From Serratia symbiotica (GTDB lineage: Bacteria > Pseudomonadota > Gammaproteobacteria > Enterobacterales > Enterobacteriaceae): a stretch of 64,000 bases of DNA. The notes beneath the pieces were generated by a model that worked only from the letters and a program-made list of their open reading frames with translations, ran no database searches and was not told the origin of the DNA. The stretch lies in assembly GCA_011754105.1 (NCBI GenBank), contig JAAKDF010000006.1:1-64000 (forward strand), given 5' to 3'. Positions 52,069 through 63,734 of this stretch are shown piece by piece (the first letter of the stretch is position 1; each line of letters starts with the position of its first letter). Both the position numbers and the translations under genes were made by a program.

Positions 52069-52150
52069 TTAAACAGCGAATTAGTTAGGAGAATAAAACC
52101 CATACAACCGCACAGCCCGATTGCTGTGCGGCTTCGATTACTTGGAAGCC

Positions 52151-52702
52151 TTACTGTTTCTTCTTCGGTGCGAGCACCATGATCATTTGACGGCCTTCGA
52201 TCTTCGTCGGGAAGGATTCAACAACGGCTAGATCAGTTTCTTCACACAGATCTCTACGGACGCGGTTAAGCACTTCCATGCCGATCTGTTGGTGCGCCAT
52301 TTCGCGTCCACGGAAACGCAGAGTGATTTTGGCTTTATCGCCATCTTCTAGAAAGCGAACTAGGTTGCGTAGTTTGACCTGATAGTCGCCATCATCAGTA
52401 CCAGGACGGAATTTGATTTCCTTAACTTGAATAACTTTTTGCTTCTTCTTCTGTTCTTTGGTCGACTTGCTCTTCTCGTAGAGAAATTTGCCGTAATCCA
52501 TTATCCGGCAAACTGGCGGTTCGGCATTTGGGCTGATTTCAACTAAATCAACGCCCGCCTCCCCTGCTTTTTCAAGAGCTTTATTCAGACTTACAACGCC
52601 AATCTGCTCGCCATCGATGCCTGTTAGGCGAACTTCTTGCACCCGAATTTCTCTGTTAATGCGATTGGGACGAGCTGATTGAACTTTTTTTCCGCCTTTA
52701 AT
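52151..52702 (-). CDS. infC: Translation initiation factor IF-3, AUU start codon
   Basis: ATT-AAA-GGC-GGA-AAA... gives (M)[32 protein letters not shown]; Shine-Dalgarno ggagga upstream; the ORF track begins only at an internal codon (52642). Confidence 0.92.
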   Translation of the reverse strand: MKGGKKVQSARPNRINREIRVQEVRLTGIDGEQIGVVSLNKALEKAGEAGVDLVEISPNAEPPVCRIMDYGKFLYEKSKSTKEQKKKQKVIQVKEIKFRPGTDDGDYQVKLRNLVRFLEDGDKAKITLRFRGREMAHQQIGMEVLNRVRRDLCEETDLAVVESFPTKIEGRQMIMVLAPKKKQ

Positions 52703-52705
52703 ACT

Positions 52706-54634
52706 TTATTCCTCCAGTTGATGAAGACTACGGCTGCGGATCTCTTTTAGCAGCTTGTCTACGACTTCGTTTACGTCTTGGCTTCCTAAATCTTTGCCAC
52801 GGCGGGTACGAACGGCAACGTTGCCTGCTTTGACCTCTTTATTACCGCATACCAACATATAAGGAACCCGACGTAATGTATGCTCGCGAATTTTAAATCC
52901 TATCTTCTCATTTCTCAAGTCTGCGTTAGTGCGAATACCGGCATCTTGCAGATTTTTGGTCACTTGCTGGACATAATTGGACTGGCTGTCGGTGATATTC
53001 ATCACCACGACCTGCACTGGAGATATCCACGTTGGGTAGAATCCAGCGTATTCTTCAGTAAGGATACCGATGAAACGTTCCGTAGAACCCAATATGGCGC
53101 GGTGAATCATTACCGGCACGACACGATCGTTGTCTTCGCTAACATAGGATGCGCCTAAACGACCAGGTAAGAAGAAATCAAGCTGCACGGTACCACATTG
53201 CCATGCGCGATCCAAACAATCATACAGGGTAAATTCAATTTTTGGTCCGTAGAAGGCCCCCTCACCCGGCCGATATTCAAATGGAATACCGTTTTCGGTC
53301 AGTGCAGCGGCCAGGTCTTCTTCCGCACGAGTCCACATATCATCCGTGCCAATACGCTTCTCGGGGCGGGTAGACAACTTAACCACAATTTTATTGAAAC
53401 CAAAGGTAGCATATACATCATAGACCATACGAATACATGTGTTTACTTCGGCACGCACCTGCTCTTCGGTACAAAAGATGTGGGCGTCATCTTGCGTAAA
53501 GCCACGTATACGCATCAAACCGTGTAGAGAACCCGAAGGTTCATTACGGTGGCAACTGCCGAACTCTCCCATGCGCAATGGCAAATCGCGATACGACTTT
53601 AAGCCTTGGTTGAAGATCTGTACATGGCCTGGGCAGTTCATCGGCTTAATACAGTACTCGCGGTTTTCCGACGAGGTGGTGAACATGGCGTCTTTATAGT
53701 TTTCCCAATGACCAGTTTTTTCCCACAGCACACGATCCATCATGAACGGACCTTTCACTTCCTGATACTGATACTCTTTGAGCTTCATGCGCACAAAAGC
53801 TTCCAATTCACGGAACACGGTCCAGCCATCTTTGTGCCAAAAAACCATGCCAGGTGCTTCTTCCTGCATATGATACAGGTCGAGCTGTTTACCGATCTTA
53901 CGATGATCGCGTTTGGCTGCCTCTTCCAAACGTTGCAGATAGGCGTTCAACTGCTTCTTATCCGTCCACGCGGTGCCGTAGATACGCTGCAACATTTTAT
54001 TTTTGCTGTCGCCGCGCCAGTATGAGCCAGAAGTTTTTTGTAGCTTAAAATGATGGCAAAAACGCATATTCGGTACATGTGGCCCACGGCACATGTCGAT
54101 GTATTCTTCGTGATGATACAGGGCAAGAAGATCATCATGGCCGATGTTCTCGTCCAGAATCGCTACTTTATAGCTTTCACCACGCGCAGCGAAGGTATCA
54201 CGCGCCTCCTGCCAACTGACCTTTTTCTTGATGACATCGTAGTCTTTATCAGCTAACGCATGCATCCGCTTTCCCAGTAGATCCAAATCTTCCTGAGTCA
54301 AAGCACGTTCGATGTCAACGTCATAGTAGAAACCGTTATCGATCACCGGGCCGATGGCCATTTTAGTGTCCGGCCATAACTGTTTAATGGCGTGTCCTAA
54401 CAGATGCGCACAAGAGTGGCGCATGATTTCCAGACCCTCGGCATCTTTGAGGGTGATGATCGCTAACTGCGCATCGGATTTAATCAAATCACAGGCGTCA
54501 ACCAGCGCACCATTGACACGTCCAGCAATACAGGCTTGCACTAAACCAGGACCGATATCACGTGCAACATCCAACGGGGAAATAGGGTAATCAAAATGAC
54601 GCTGACTTCCGTCGGGAAGCGAAATAACAGGCAT
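52706..54634 (-). CDS. thrS: Threonyl-tRNA synthetase
   Basis: 642 aa, [31 protein letters not shown]. Confidence 0.97.
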   Translation of the reverse strand: MPVISLPDGSQRHFDYPISPLDVARDIGPGLVQACIAGRVNGALVDACDLIKSDAQLAIITLKDAEGLEIMRHSCAHLLGHAIKQLWPDTKMAIGPVIDNGFYYDVDIERALTQEDLDLLGKRMHALADKDYDVIKKKVSWQEARDTFAARGESYKVAILDENIGHDDLLALYHHEEYIDMCRGPHVPNMRFCHHFKLQKTSGSYWRGDSKNKMLQRIYGTAWTDKKQLNAYLQRLEEAAKRDHRKIGKQLDLYHMQEEAPGMVFWHKDGWTVFRELEAFVRMKLKEYQYQEVKGPFMMDRVLWEKTGHWENYKDAMFTTSSENREYCIKPMNCPGHVQIFNQGLKSYRDLPLRMGEFGSCHRNEPSGSLHGLMRIRGFTQDDAHIFCTEEQVRAEVNTCIRMVYDVYATFGFNKIVVKLSTRPEKRIGTDDMWTRAEEDLAAALTENGIPFEYRPGEGAFYGPKIEFTLYDCLDRAWQCGTVQLDFFLPGRLGASYVSEDNDRVVPVMIHRAILGSTERFIGILTEEYAGFYPTWISPVQVVVMNITDSQSNYVQQVTKNLQDAGIRTNADLRNEKIGFKIREHTLRRVPYMLVCGNKEVKAGNVAVRTRRGKDLGSQDVNEVVDKLLKEIRSRSLHQLEE

Positions 54635-54655
54635 TAAAAATCCTTATCTACAGTG

Positions 54656-54751
54656 GTGAACCACACGCCAGATCACATGCAATACAAAAATTGAGTTTTG
54701 GGTTTGCTAAGTTAGATGGCAGATCTCGCCCACAAGAGTTAAATCTAACTT
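54656..54751 (-). promoter_or_regulatory. Candidate thrS autoregulatory operator (tRNA-mimic stem-loops)
   Basis: Reverse strand GTGATCTGGCGTGTGGTTCAC puts CGT in a possible loop about 30 nt before the ATG; second hairpin AAGTTAGAT..ATCTAACTT at 54709-54751. Confidence 0.4.
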
Positions 54752-55662
54752 GGTATACAGAATGAAGGGTTTATCTCACTCAAGCCTCTTTCGGCTTGGT
54801 GGATGGTATCACCAAATTATGCCAAAGATACAGTGCGAAAAGAGGCTGAGATCATGACAACTTACGGTTGACTTTCGGTCACACGGTGGGTGTTTGGTGG
54901 TTACCACCCACAACCCAGCCGGCGCTCTGATCACCGCGCCGATAAATAATGCGAAGAACGATCACAGCGCAGCATGTGATAAGGCCTCTTTAGCTATCGC
55001 CGCCTGCTCACGCGCATTTTATTTCAACTCGTCATATTCTTATGCAGCTTGATTTATTTAATACAGCACCTCCAGCGCCGAAGAAAGCAAGAATGTAACG
55101 TCGAGTTGAATAATTTATTAATTTCAATCGTTAGCATCTTAGTATTCCACCGATAGCGCAGATAGCTACAGTCCTGTTGAGAATGCTGAGCGAGCAAATC
55201 AAGCATTTTTAACATCGCCTCCGTGGGCCATTTTCGGTGGTGTCCATGTAAAAGGCTTTCCAATCCTTTATAGCCGCCCAATGTGAACAAATTAACCTAT
55301 CGTCCGACAGAAGAACGGGCGGCACATAAGATTTTACCTAGGTAAGTTAGCGTGTTGACACGGTGTAACATAGACATGGCGATAAGGCGTCTGGCATAAT
55401 TTTTATCTGATGTTTTCTAGATAATTTTTTGCATCTGACGTCGTTGATGTCCGGGGATGGATGCTATGATCAGCATAATTCAGTCCGGTTGTGAAGGGTT
55501 GTGATATTTGGCGATTGTTGATCAGACCGCTCAAACCGGATTTAGTTCCTTCAGTAAACTACTATTTGACGCAGGTATTTATTAAAAATGCAGTCGATGA
55601 TGAGATTCTCTTTGCGCCCAGATCCGATGGCCTATTTATCGTTATAAGGTACTCTTTTATAT

Positions 55663-56586
55663 ATGAATTATGCACTAGAATTATCGCAACTAGCCAAGAC
55701 CTATGCCGGTGGTGTAAATGCATTGCGTGGCATAGATCTGAATGTTGAGATCGGAGATTTTTATGGCCTGCTGGGGCCAAACGGGGCTGGAAAATCCACC
55801 ACTATCGGCATTATCAGCTCTCTGGTCAAAAAAACCACTGGCAGAGTGCGAGTTTTCGGCTATGACATCGATAAAGATATCGTTAACGCCAAACGCCAAC
55901 TTGGGATAGTGCCACAGGAGTTTAACTTCAATCCGTTCGAGACCGTAACGCAGATTGTGGTCAACCAAGCTGGCTACTATGGCGTCATGCGGCATGAAGC
56001 GCTAGCGCGTGCGGAGAAATACCTCACTCAACTTGATCTGTGGGGTAAATGCAATGAGTGTGTGCGCATGCTTTCCGGCGGCATGAAGCGCCGTTTGATG
56101 ATCGCTCGTGCGCTAATGCATCAGCCCAAACTACTGATCCTCGACGAACCAACCGCCGGAGTAGATATCGAACTACGCCGATCAATGTGGGGCTTCCTGA
56201 AAGAGCTGAATGCTCAGGGCACCACCATTATCCTAACCACTCACTATCTGGAAGAGGCGGAGATGCTGTGCCGCAATATCGGCATCATCCAAAATGGCGA
56301 ACTGATGGAAAATACTTCGATGAAAGGGCTACTCTCTAAGCTGAAATCGGAAACCTTCATCCTCGATCTGGCGGTGAAAAACCCGCTGCTGCAGCTAAAT
56401 GGTTACCAAAGCCGCCTGACTGACACCGGTACCTTGGAGGTGGAAGTGATGCGTGAGCAGGGACTGAATGGCCTGTTCGGCCAATTGAGCGCGCAGGGTG
56501 TGCAGGTGCTGAGCATGCGCAACAAAGCTAACCGGCTAGAAGAGCTGCTCATCACTATGATAAATGGTAATGGAGAAAAAATATGA
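55663..56586 (+). CDS. yadG: ABC transporter ATP-binding protein YadG
   Basis: Walker A GPNGAGKST, LSGGMKRR signature, Walker B LLILDEPT; yadGH-yadE-panD order. Confidence 0.93.
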   Translation: MNYALELSQLAKTYAGGVNALRGIDLNVEIGDFYGLLGPNGAGKSTTIGIISSLVKKTTGRVRVFGYDIDKDIVNAKRQLGIVPQEFNFNPFETVTQIVVNQAGYYGVMRHEALARAEKYLTQLDLWGKCNECVRMLSGGMKRRLMIARALMHQPKLLILDEPTAGVDIELRRSMWGFLKELNAQGTTIILTTHYLEEAEMLCRNIGIIQNGELMENTSMKGLLSKLKSETFILDLAVKNPLLQLNGYQSRLTDTGTLEVEVMREQGLNGLFGQLSAQGVQVLSMRNKANRLEELLITMINGNGEKI

Positions 56587-57353
56587 GGCGTTTGTATTGG
56601 GTAGCCTTAAAAAGCATCTTTACTAAAGAGATCCACCGCTTTGCACGCATCTGGATCCAAACCTTGGTGCCGCCTGTGATTACCATGGCGCTGTATTTCA
56701 TTATCTTCGGTAACTTGATCGGTACACGAATCGGGGATATGCACGGCTTCAGTTATATGCAGTTTATCGTTCCCGGCCTGATCATGATCGCGGTGATCAC
56801 TAACTCGTATGCCAATGTTGCCTCGTCGTTCTTCAGCGCCAAATTCCAACGCAATATTGAAGAACTATTGGTAGCACCGGTGCCGACCCATGTGGTGATT
56901 GCAGGTTATGTTAGTGGCGGCGTGGCGCGTGGCATTTGCGTTGGCATGATGGTCACTATCATCTCGCTGTTTTTTGTGCCTTTGCACGTGTACTCTTGGT
57001 GGGCGATCGTACTGATACTTCTACTAACAGCGGTGCTGTTCTCGTTGGCAGGTTTAATCAATGCGGTGTTCGCCACCACTTTCGATGACATTAGCTTGAT
57101 CCCGACCTTCGTACTGACACCGCTGACCTATCTGGGCGGAGTATTCTATTCGCTGACGCTGCTGCCACCATTCTGGCAGGCGGTATCCAAGCTAAATCCG
57201 ATCGTCTATATAATCAGTGTTTTCCGCTATAGTTTCCTCGGTATCAGCGATGTGTCGTTAGTCTTCAGCATGGCAGTGCTGATGGGATTTATCTTGCTAT
57301 TCTATCTGTTTTCTTGGTATCTGATTAAACGTGGCTGTGGCCTGCGCAGCTGA
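56583..57353 (+). CDS. yadH: ABC transporter permease YadH (ABC-2 type)
   Basis: 256 aa, six hydrophobic segments; ATGA overlap with yadG. Confidence 0.93.
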   Translation: MRRLYWVALKSIFTKEIHRFARIWIQTLVPPVITMALYFIIFGNLIGTRIGDMHGFSYMQFIVPGLIMIAVITNSYANVASSFFSAKFQRNIEELLVAPVPTHVVIAGYVSGGVARGICVGMMVTIISLFFVPLHVYSWWAIVLILLLTAVLFSLAGLINAVFATTFDDISLIPTFVLTPLTYLGGVFYSLTLLPPFWQAVSKLNPIVYIISVFRYSFLGISDVSLVFSMAVLMGFILLFYLFSWYLIKRGCGLRS

Positions 57354-57360
57354 TTATTAT

Positions 57361-58266
57361 ATGATCACCCAAAAGGTGATCAATGTTTATAACGACGCGG
57401 ATAATGGTAGCGAGGTATTCGTTCGGCTTGAAGAAAACCTACGCTATCCGCTCATCGGTAAACTGCAGGATCGGCAGAATAATATCTGGTATGAGATCAA
57501 CATTGGCGAGCGGCTAGCCTAAGTCAGCGGGCTGGATGTCGAGATCGACACTGGAATCCCAGTACTGATTTATTATCATCTACTAAAGAAAGAAGAGAAT
57601 AAATGCTTCCGTTACACATCTACCACCACCTCGGATGTAGCGTTCAGCAACCAGATGACTTACCTCAAACAGGCAGGTTATGATACTATCTCGCTGTATC
57701 AGTTGGAAGCTTACCTAAAAAACCAGATCAACCTTCCGGGTAAAGCGGTGGTGCTGACTTTCAATGATGAATTAAAGTCGGTTTATCGATATTATTACTC
57801 AGTACTGAAGCATTACGGTTTTCGCGCCACGGCATTTATCATATCTCAACGCATTAAGCGCCATCGGTAGAAGTGGAACCCAGACTCGTTGCAGTTCATG
57901 AGTATTTCGGAGCTTAAGCAGATTCAAACGGTGTTTGACGTGCAGTTGCATACCCACTTCCTACACTGCACTAATGGCAACCGACATCCGATCTTGCTGA
58001 GTCGTTTGCAGCATAATATTGAGTTTAATTTTTAGCATTCCCGCCGCGCATTGTCGCAGTTTACTCCGCATGTGCTGTACCTTTCCTATCCTTTTGGTGG
58101 CTATAACCAACAAGTGATTTAGGCGGCGAAAGAAACCGGATTATATATGGCAGTGACTACGGTTCAAAGCAAGGTAAAACAGGGGGATAACCCCTATACA
58201 GTGAAGCGGCTGTATATTCTGCGCACCGATGCCATCCATACAATGGCAGTTCGGATAGCAAAATAA
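57361..58266 (+). pseudogene. yadE: YadE-like polysaccharide deacetylase with several in-frame stops
   Basis: Single frame: ...[16 protein letters not shown]...[33 protein letters not shown]...RHR*KWNP...EFNF*HSRRALSQ...LSYPFGGYNQQVI*AAKETG... Confidence 0.8.
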
Positions 58267-58327
58267 CTGGGGTAGGCGGGCAGTACAATGAGAAAATAAC
58301 GGGCGAATAACCCGCCCGTTATGATGC

Positions 58328-58708
58328 TCAAGCGACCTGAACTGGCAGCGCTTTCGCCTTGCGCAACAGGTGGTTGTTACCCTCAAAGTAGGCTACTTTG
58401 GGATGGTGCTGGTGGGCATCGGCATCGCTCATCTGCACATAGGAACAAATGATCAGCTTATCGCCGACGCAGGCGCAGCGCGCTGCCGCGCCATTAACCG
58501 AAATAATGCGTGAACCACGCTCGGCAGCGATGGCATAAGTGGAGAAGCGTTGGCCGTTATCAACGTTATAAATATCGATGGCTTCATATTCCAGAATGCC
58601 AGCAGCCGCCAAAAAATCTTGGTCGATGGCACAGGATCCTTCGTAATGCAAGTCAGCTTGCGTAACTTTCACCCGATGTAGCTTGCCTTGCATCATAGTA
58701 CGTATCAT
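58328..58708 (-). CDS. panD: Aspartate 1-decarboxylase
   Basis: [40 protein letters not shown] self-cleavage site. Confidence 0.96.
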   Translation of the reverse strand: MIRTMMQGKLHRVKVTQADLHYEGSCAIDQDFLAAAGILEYEAIDIYNVDNGQRFSTYAIAAERGSRIISVNGAAARCACVGDKLIICSYVQMSDADAHQHHPKVAYFEGNNHLLRKAKALPVQVA

Positions 58709-58854
58709 AAATTTACCTAATTAAATATTAGCCTTCACAGGCGTTGAGTTAAACAACTGTTCAGTATCCTTTACCTCTGATCCTTATCGCCCCGATTACC
58801 GCTCTTGCCTGCTTTAAAGCGCATCGGCACAGTGACGATCGCAAATAAAATGGC

Positions 58855-59709
58855 TTACAGTGTCAGATCAACCTGTTGATTGTCTATTAGACGTGCCTGA
58901 CCCAACCAAGCGGCCATCAATACCACTGCGCGGCGGCTATCGTCTGTCAGTGACTGTAGGCTATCGGCATCGCGGATAAACAGCGCATCCGGGGTAAAAC
59001 CAGCGGAACGTAGTTGTTCTGCCGTTTGTTCCAGCATCTCATCAATGTGGCGTTCGCCGTTGATAAACTGCTGCGCTAATTCATTCATTATCTTGTGAAG
59101 CTGCGGGGCGATTTTACGCTCTTCTGCGGTTAGGTAGCTATTGCGCGAACTAAGCGCCAACCCGTCTTTGGCACGCACGGTTGGCACTCCGACGATGTCA
59201 ATATCGTAGCCCATATCCGCCACCATTTTGCGGATGAGTACCAACTGCTGATAGTCTTTTTCACCAAAGCAGGCTATATCTGGTTGCACCAAATTGAATA
59301 GCTTGCTGACAATAGTGGCGACGCCGCAAAAATGTCCGGGGCGGCTTGCTCCTTCCAACATGGTAGCAATGCCCGGTACATCAACGTAGGTTTGCTGTTC
59401 CAGCCCCTGTGGGTAGATATCGCCCACTACTGGCGCGAATACCAGATCTACACCGCTACGGGCCAACTTCTCACAGTCTTCCTGCAAAGTGCGCGGATAG
59501 CGCGCCAGATCGTCTGGTCGTTCGAACTGCATCGGGTTAACGAAAATGCTCACTACCACGAAATCAGCGCGGGCGTGCGCCTCATCGACCAGCATCATGT
59601 GGCCATGATGCAGGTTGCCCATGGTCGGTATCAGCGCAATACGCTTACTGTCCTGACGCCAGCTGCGGATCTGTTGGCGCAGCAATGGCAGGGATTCAAT
59701 AATAATCAT
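58855..59709 (-). CDS. panC: Pantothenate synthetase
   Basis: [19 protein letters not shown]; 284 aa. Confidence 0.95.
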   Translation of the reverse strand: MIIIESLPLLRQQIRSWRQDSKRIALIPTMGNLHHGHMMLVDEAHARADFVVVSIFVNPMQFERPDDLARYPRTLQEDCEKLARSGVDLVFAPVVGDIYPQGLEQQTYVDVPGIATMLEGASRPGHFCGVATIVSKLFNLVQPDIACFGEKDYQQLVLIRKMVADMGYDIDIVGVPTVRAKDGLALSSRNSYLTAEERKIAPQLHKIMNELAQQFINGERHIDEMLEQTAEQLRSAGFTPDALFIRDADSLQSLTDDSRRAVVLMAAWLGQARLIDNQQVDLTL

Positions 59710-59809
59710 TAGGTACTCCTTTGATCGGCTATTTTACTTGCCTGTGGGTGATTGACCCGTGCCACTATCCTCACATTAGGAACTGGCCACCGCTATCACA
59801 CCTATTAAG

Positions 59810-59950
59810 CACCTATCTTATTAGGTTATTTTATTTGCAATTTTGGCCCTGGGCAGTGCTCACCATTCCCACGCATTCTATATATGCGGCGGTTGTTATG
59901 TGCTGTCCCTATGCAAACGGATTGCAAAAATGTACGCCTAATGGGATAGA
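59810..59950. repeat. Dispersed repeat family A copy
   Basis: ttaggttattttatttgcaattttggccctgggcagtgctcaccattcccacgcattctatatatgcggcggttgttatgtgctgtccctatgcaaac; close to 63.8 kb copy. Confidence 0.75.
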
Positions 59951-59964
59951 TTAAACCTATTGTT

Positions 59965-60600
59965 AATTTAAAGAGTGTTCTTCTGCCGGATAGAGGACTT
60001 GCTCTCTTTCCTGGATATATTGCCGCACTGCCTTACGGATATTGCTGCTGTACACCAGGAAGTTTTTAGCAAATCTCGGCGTATGATTACTGATAATACC
60101 TAAAACATCATTCATCATCAGGATCTAGTCATAGGTAGCGTTACACGCACCGCCGCCAATGACCGTAATTGACAGCGCTTCGGAGACTTGGCGAGCCGAC
60201 TTGGTCGTTACGTATGGCCAACACTAACAGTTGAATGCCATCCTGCTTATCGCGTTCCTATACCTTGTAGCCGCCAAAAAAGTTGACTGACTTTGGTGTC
60301 AGCTCCAAGTGGCCGCATACCGGCACTGCTCATTCAGTAATGCATTTTCACCGTTTCGCGTAGCCAATTGCCAACTTCCAACTTAAACAATGCCGACGAG
60401 CTGATGCGGGCGGAGGCCAACATGGTGAAGTTAGAAGGTGGCACTCATGAAGGGTAGATCAGCTAGTAATACGAAGGCTGGCGCGCCTTGGCGCAATGCG
60501 CAGGTATTGTAAACGATGGCGGCAACAGTGACTGGCAGAGTGGAATGGTGACCCTCTAGCATCATGCTCAGCGAATTACCGACCGACAATGCCACAGCAC
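59965..60600 (-). pseudogene. panB: Ketopantoate hydroxymethyltransferase, N-terminally deleted and frameshifted
   Basis: Reverse strand: [47 protein letters not shown], then AVSITVIGGGACNATYD... fragments; panC-panB-folK order. Confidence 0.85.
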
Positions 60601-61068
60601 CATGCCGTTTTCCGGCACGCGTTTCAGGCAGTTGACGAGCGATTCGCCATCTGGGAAGACGATATTAGGAGCGATTTCAGCTAGCGGATAGAGCATGAAC
60701 TCACGCTCTTTTAGGTCATAATGCGGCACCGTTAGGCGATCGGTGTCAATAACTTGATCGTCATACAGCATGATGTCCAAATCTAGAAGGCGTGGCCCCC
60801 AACGTTCATCCTTAGGTATACGCCCTTGATGACGTTCTATCGCCTGAGTGTGATCAAGCAGTTGTTCAGGAGGCAACAGGGTATCTAACAACACCACCGC
60901 GTTAAGGAAGTCCGGTTGGTTCTGTGGCCCCAGCGGTTTGGAGCGGTAAAAAGATGAACAAACGATCAGCTTGGTGCGGGGGAGATGCCCCAGTGCCTCC
61001 AGAGCGGCGTTAATCTGCTGTAGCGGCTGTGCTAGGTTGCTACCCAGCGCGATATAAGCGTGAAACAC
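60568..61068 (-). CDS. folK: HPPK, 6-hydroxymethyldihydropterin pyrophosphokinase
   Basis: [45 protein letters not shown]-terminus altered by junction with panB. Confidence 0.92.
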   Translation of the reverse strand: MFHAYIALGSNLAQPLQQINAALEALGHLPRTKLIVCSSFYRSKPLGPQNQPDFLNAVVLLDTLLPPEQLLDHTQAIERHQGRIPKDERWGPRLLDLDIMLYDDQVIDTDRLTVPHYDLKEREFMLYPLAEIAPNIVFPDGESLVNCLKRVPENGMVLWHCRSVIR

Positions 61069-61113
61069 TATGCTCCCTTTTTACGCTGTACCCGACAGCG
61101 CGGTGCTGCTTCG

Positions 61114-62589
61114 TCACTTTAGCATTGCCTTCTGACGTGCTGGCGTGGCGAGCTGGAACTCGCTCCACCACTCGGATAAGTGCAGCATTTCCTGATTGCC
61201 TTCCACTTCGGCGCGCAGCGCCAGCAAATTATAGGCTTCGTGGAACTGCGGGTGCTCCATTAGCATGTGCGCTCGCTTGCCTTGGCGGCGGATTAGGCGT
61301 AGCTGCAACTGCCAAATGTCGCGCACCAGTGTGGTAATGCGTTTTGGAATGGCCAGTGAACGACACTGTTCATCCAACACATCGTTCATCGCAAACTCGA
61401 ATGCGTTGTAATATCCAAGGCCGCTTTCCTGCGCTAATTTCTGCGCGTGCTCCAGCAGCGGATGCCATAGCATGGCGGCGAACAAAAACGCCGGGGTGAC
61501 GCCCATGCTATTCTGCAAGCGTTGGTCGATATTCTTCAGAGCCAGTATCAGTGTGCGTTCCATCAATATGGCGTGATTTGGCGTGAAGTGGCGCCAAATC
61601 AGTGGAAACAGCAGCTGGAACAGTTGGTATTCGCACAGCTTCAAGTAGGTAGGGTAGCCGTAGCCAGCCAGTAGCAGTTTGAGAGATTCTTCGAACAGGC
61701 GCGCGGGTGGGATCTCGTGCAGCAGCGAGGCTAGGCGCGGGATAGGCTCGGCGGTCTCATCGCTGATGGTCATGCCCAACTTGGCGGCGAAGCGCACTGC
61801 GCGCAGCATGCGTACTGGATCTTCACGGTAGCGAGTTTCTGAATCACCGATCAGGCGGATCACGCCCTGCTGTAAATCGCGCAGGCCATCAACGTAATCA
61901 CGCAGCGTGAAATCTGCCACGCCGTAGTATAGACTATTGATGGTGAAATCACGGCGTTGAGCGTCTTCTTCAATAGAACCGAAAATGTTGTCGCGCAGCA
62001 GCATGCCGTTTTGTGCCTGCTGGGAAGAATTCTTGTCATATTCCGGGGTTTGCTCATGGTGCCCACGAAAGGTTGCAACCTCAATAATTTCTGGCCCGAA
62101 CATCACGTGTGCCAAACGGAAACGGCGGCCCACCAGTCGGCAATTGCGAAATAGCTTGCGTACCTGCTCGGGCGTAGCGTTGGTGGTGATGTCGAAATCT
62201 TTCGGTTTTTTCCCCAATAACAGATCACGCACACCGCCACCGACCAAATAGGACTCAAAGCCGAATTTGTTCAGGCGGTACAGCACTTTCAGCGCGTTCT
62301 CGCTTATGTCTTTGCGTGAGATAGAATGATGTTCGCGCGGGATGGTGGTCATAGAGCCAGTTCCTTGCGTGGCGGAAAACGGCGGAAGTTTACGCGCTAC
62401 AGAGCGGCGGTCTGGGTCTGTTGATCTGCCGTGATTAGCGGCACGTTGTAGCGACGCGGTGCGCTCTTCTGCCGCCGCGCTTTTTTTGCAAGCTAGGTTT
62501 TTATCTCTGACCGGTGTTTTATCGCGGAGCAGTTTGTCATCGCGGATGAGTACCTTACGGCAAAACAAATTGGCTACTCGGGTAAAAAT
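61114..62589 (-). CDS. pcnB: Poly(A) polymerase I, probable AUU start
   Basis: ATT-TTT-ACC-CGA (M)[18 protein letters not shown]...; class II nucleotidyltransferase [26 protein letters not shown]; upstream in-frame extension to 62646 unlikely. Confidence 0.88.
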   Translation of the reverse strand: MFTRVANLFCRKVLIRDDKLLRDKTPVRDKNLACKKSAAAEERTASLQRAANHGRSTDPDRRSVARKLPPFSATQGTGSMTTIPREHHSISRKDISENALKVLYRLNKFGFESYLVGGGVRDLLLGKKPKDFDITTNATPEQVRKLFRNCRLVGRRFRLAHVMFGPEIIEVATFRGHHEQTPEYDKNSSQQAQNGMLLRDNIFGSIEEDAQRRDFTINSLYYGVADFTLRDYVDGLRDLQQGVIRLIGDSETRYREDPVRMLRAVRFAAKLGMTISDETAEPIPRLASLLHEIPPARLFEESLKLLLAGYGYPTYLKLCEYQLFQLLFPLIWRHFTPNHAILMERTLILALKNIDQRLQNSMGVTPAFLFAAMLWHPLLEHAQKLAQESGLGYYNAFEFAMNDVLDEQCRSLAIPKRITTLVRDIWQLQLRLIRRQGKRAHMLMEHPQFHEAYNLLALRAEVEGNQEMLHLSEWWSEFQLATPARQKAMLK

Positions 62590-62699
62590 GGTACACCTCG
62601 TTAGTGACGGATAAAAATAGAACTGACAAAAATTGCAGCTAATCATAGCTCACCCTGGCTCCTTTGAGAATGCCGATGTATTTTTAACCAGAGCGATAG

Positions 62700-63572
62700 C
62701 GTCCTAGGACTGCACGTTTTCCAGCTTCCAGTGCGCGACTGCCAAGATCAATAATAACGACATGTCAAGATCTTGCCATCTTTCCGGCAATGGTTGGCAT
62801 AGAAATTTTAGCGCGGCAAACAGCACCAGGCGCGGATCGCTACTGGGAACCGTAGGCGCATTATTATACTTAGATAGCTTGATGCCATTGACTCCAGTGC
62901 CAGCGGTAGATGCAGGTAAGAGGGCACTATAAGAGCTGCAACTAATTATACAGCGCAATCTGACGCACCGTCGGCGCGATCAAATCGGTACCGCGCAAGA
63001 TTTCGGTATTTCGGTAACGCCCTAGAAATGGTCGTTAATCACCACCACCAAATTATAGGCAAACAGCCCATAGCGGCGGCGAATGATAAAGTCCTCGCTG
63101 GTTAGCACCAGATTGATGCGCTCTTCTCCCTGCAAACCATCATGAAACGCATAGGCCGGGGAAAATTGACGAAAACGGATGGCGGAACTATGAGGGCTGA
63201 AATGCAAATCACGGCAGTGGCCATAGTACAGGCTACCAATATGCTAAATACGACTACGCGTAAAGGTGCATTAATAACATAGCCCCTGTTGTTGTAACAG
63301 ATCCAATGCGGTACGGTAAGCATCATGACGTTGAGATTGTTAAATGACGTGACCATTCCAGAAAAGACCATAATGTTTTAATGCGGATAAGATACGTCTG
63401 GCAGCACCGGTGACTTCGCGTGGGGGATCGATATCTTAAATGCGCACACCAACCACTGCCCGCATCTGGCGCGGGCTTGGAGGTAGCTTTCGAGAGCGGC
63501 AATCAGCGAACCAAAATGCAGATCCCTACATGACAAAGGGGCAACGCGCCCCACATAGTGACTTTCTTGCAT
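62700..63572 (-). pseudogene. gluQ: Glutamyl-Q tRNA(Asp) synthetase, frameshifted
   Basis: [113 protein letters not shown]. Confidence 0.88.
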
Positions 63573-63734
63573 ATCAGAGAAGAAAGGCTCAACATTTTTC
63601 TGGGCGGCACACGCAACGGTAATTTACTCATTATATTTGAAGCTGTATCGGTGTAGACTATAAAAGTCACTGACTAAAAAGCTCATCGGGATGTATGCTT
63701 TTGCTGCCTTGATGCCACTAATCATTTAGCGTAT

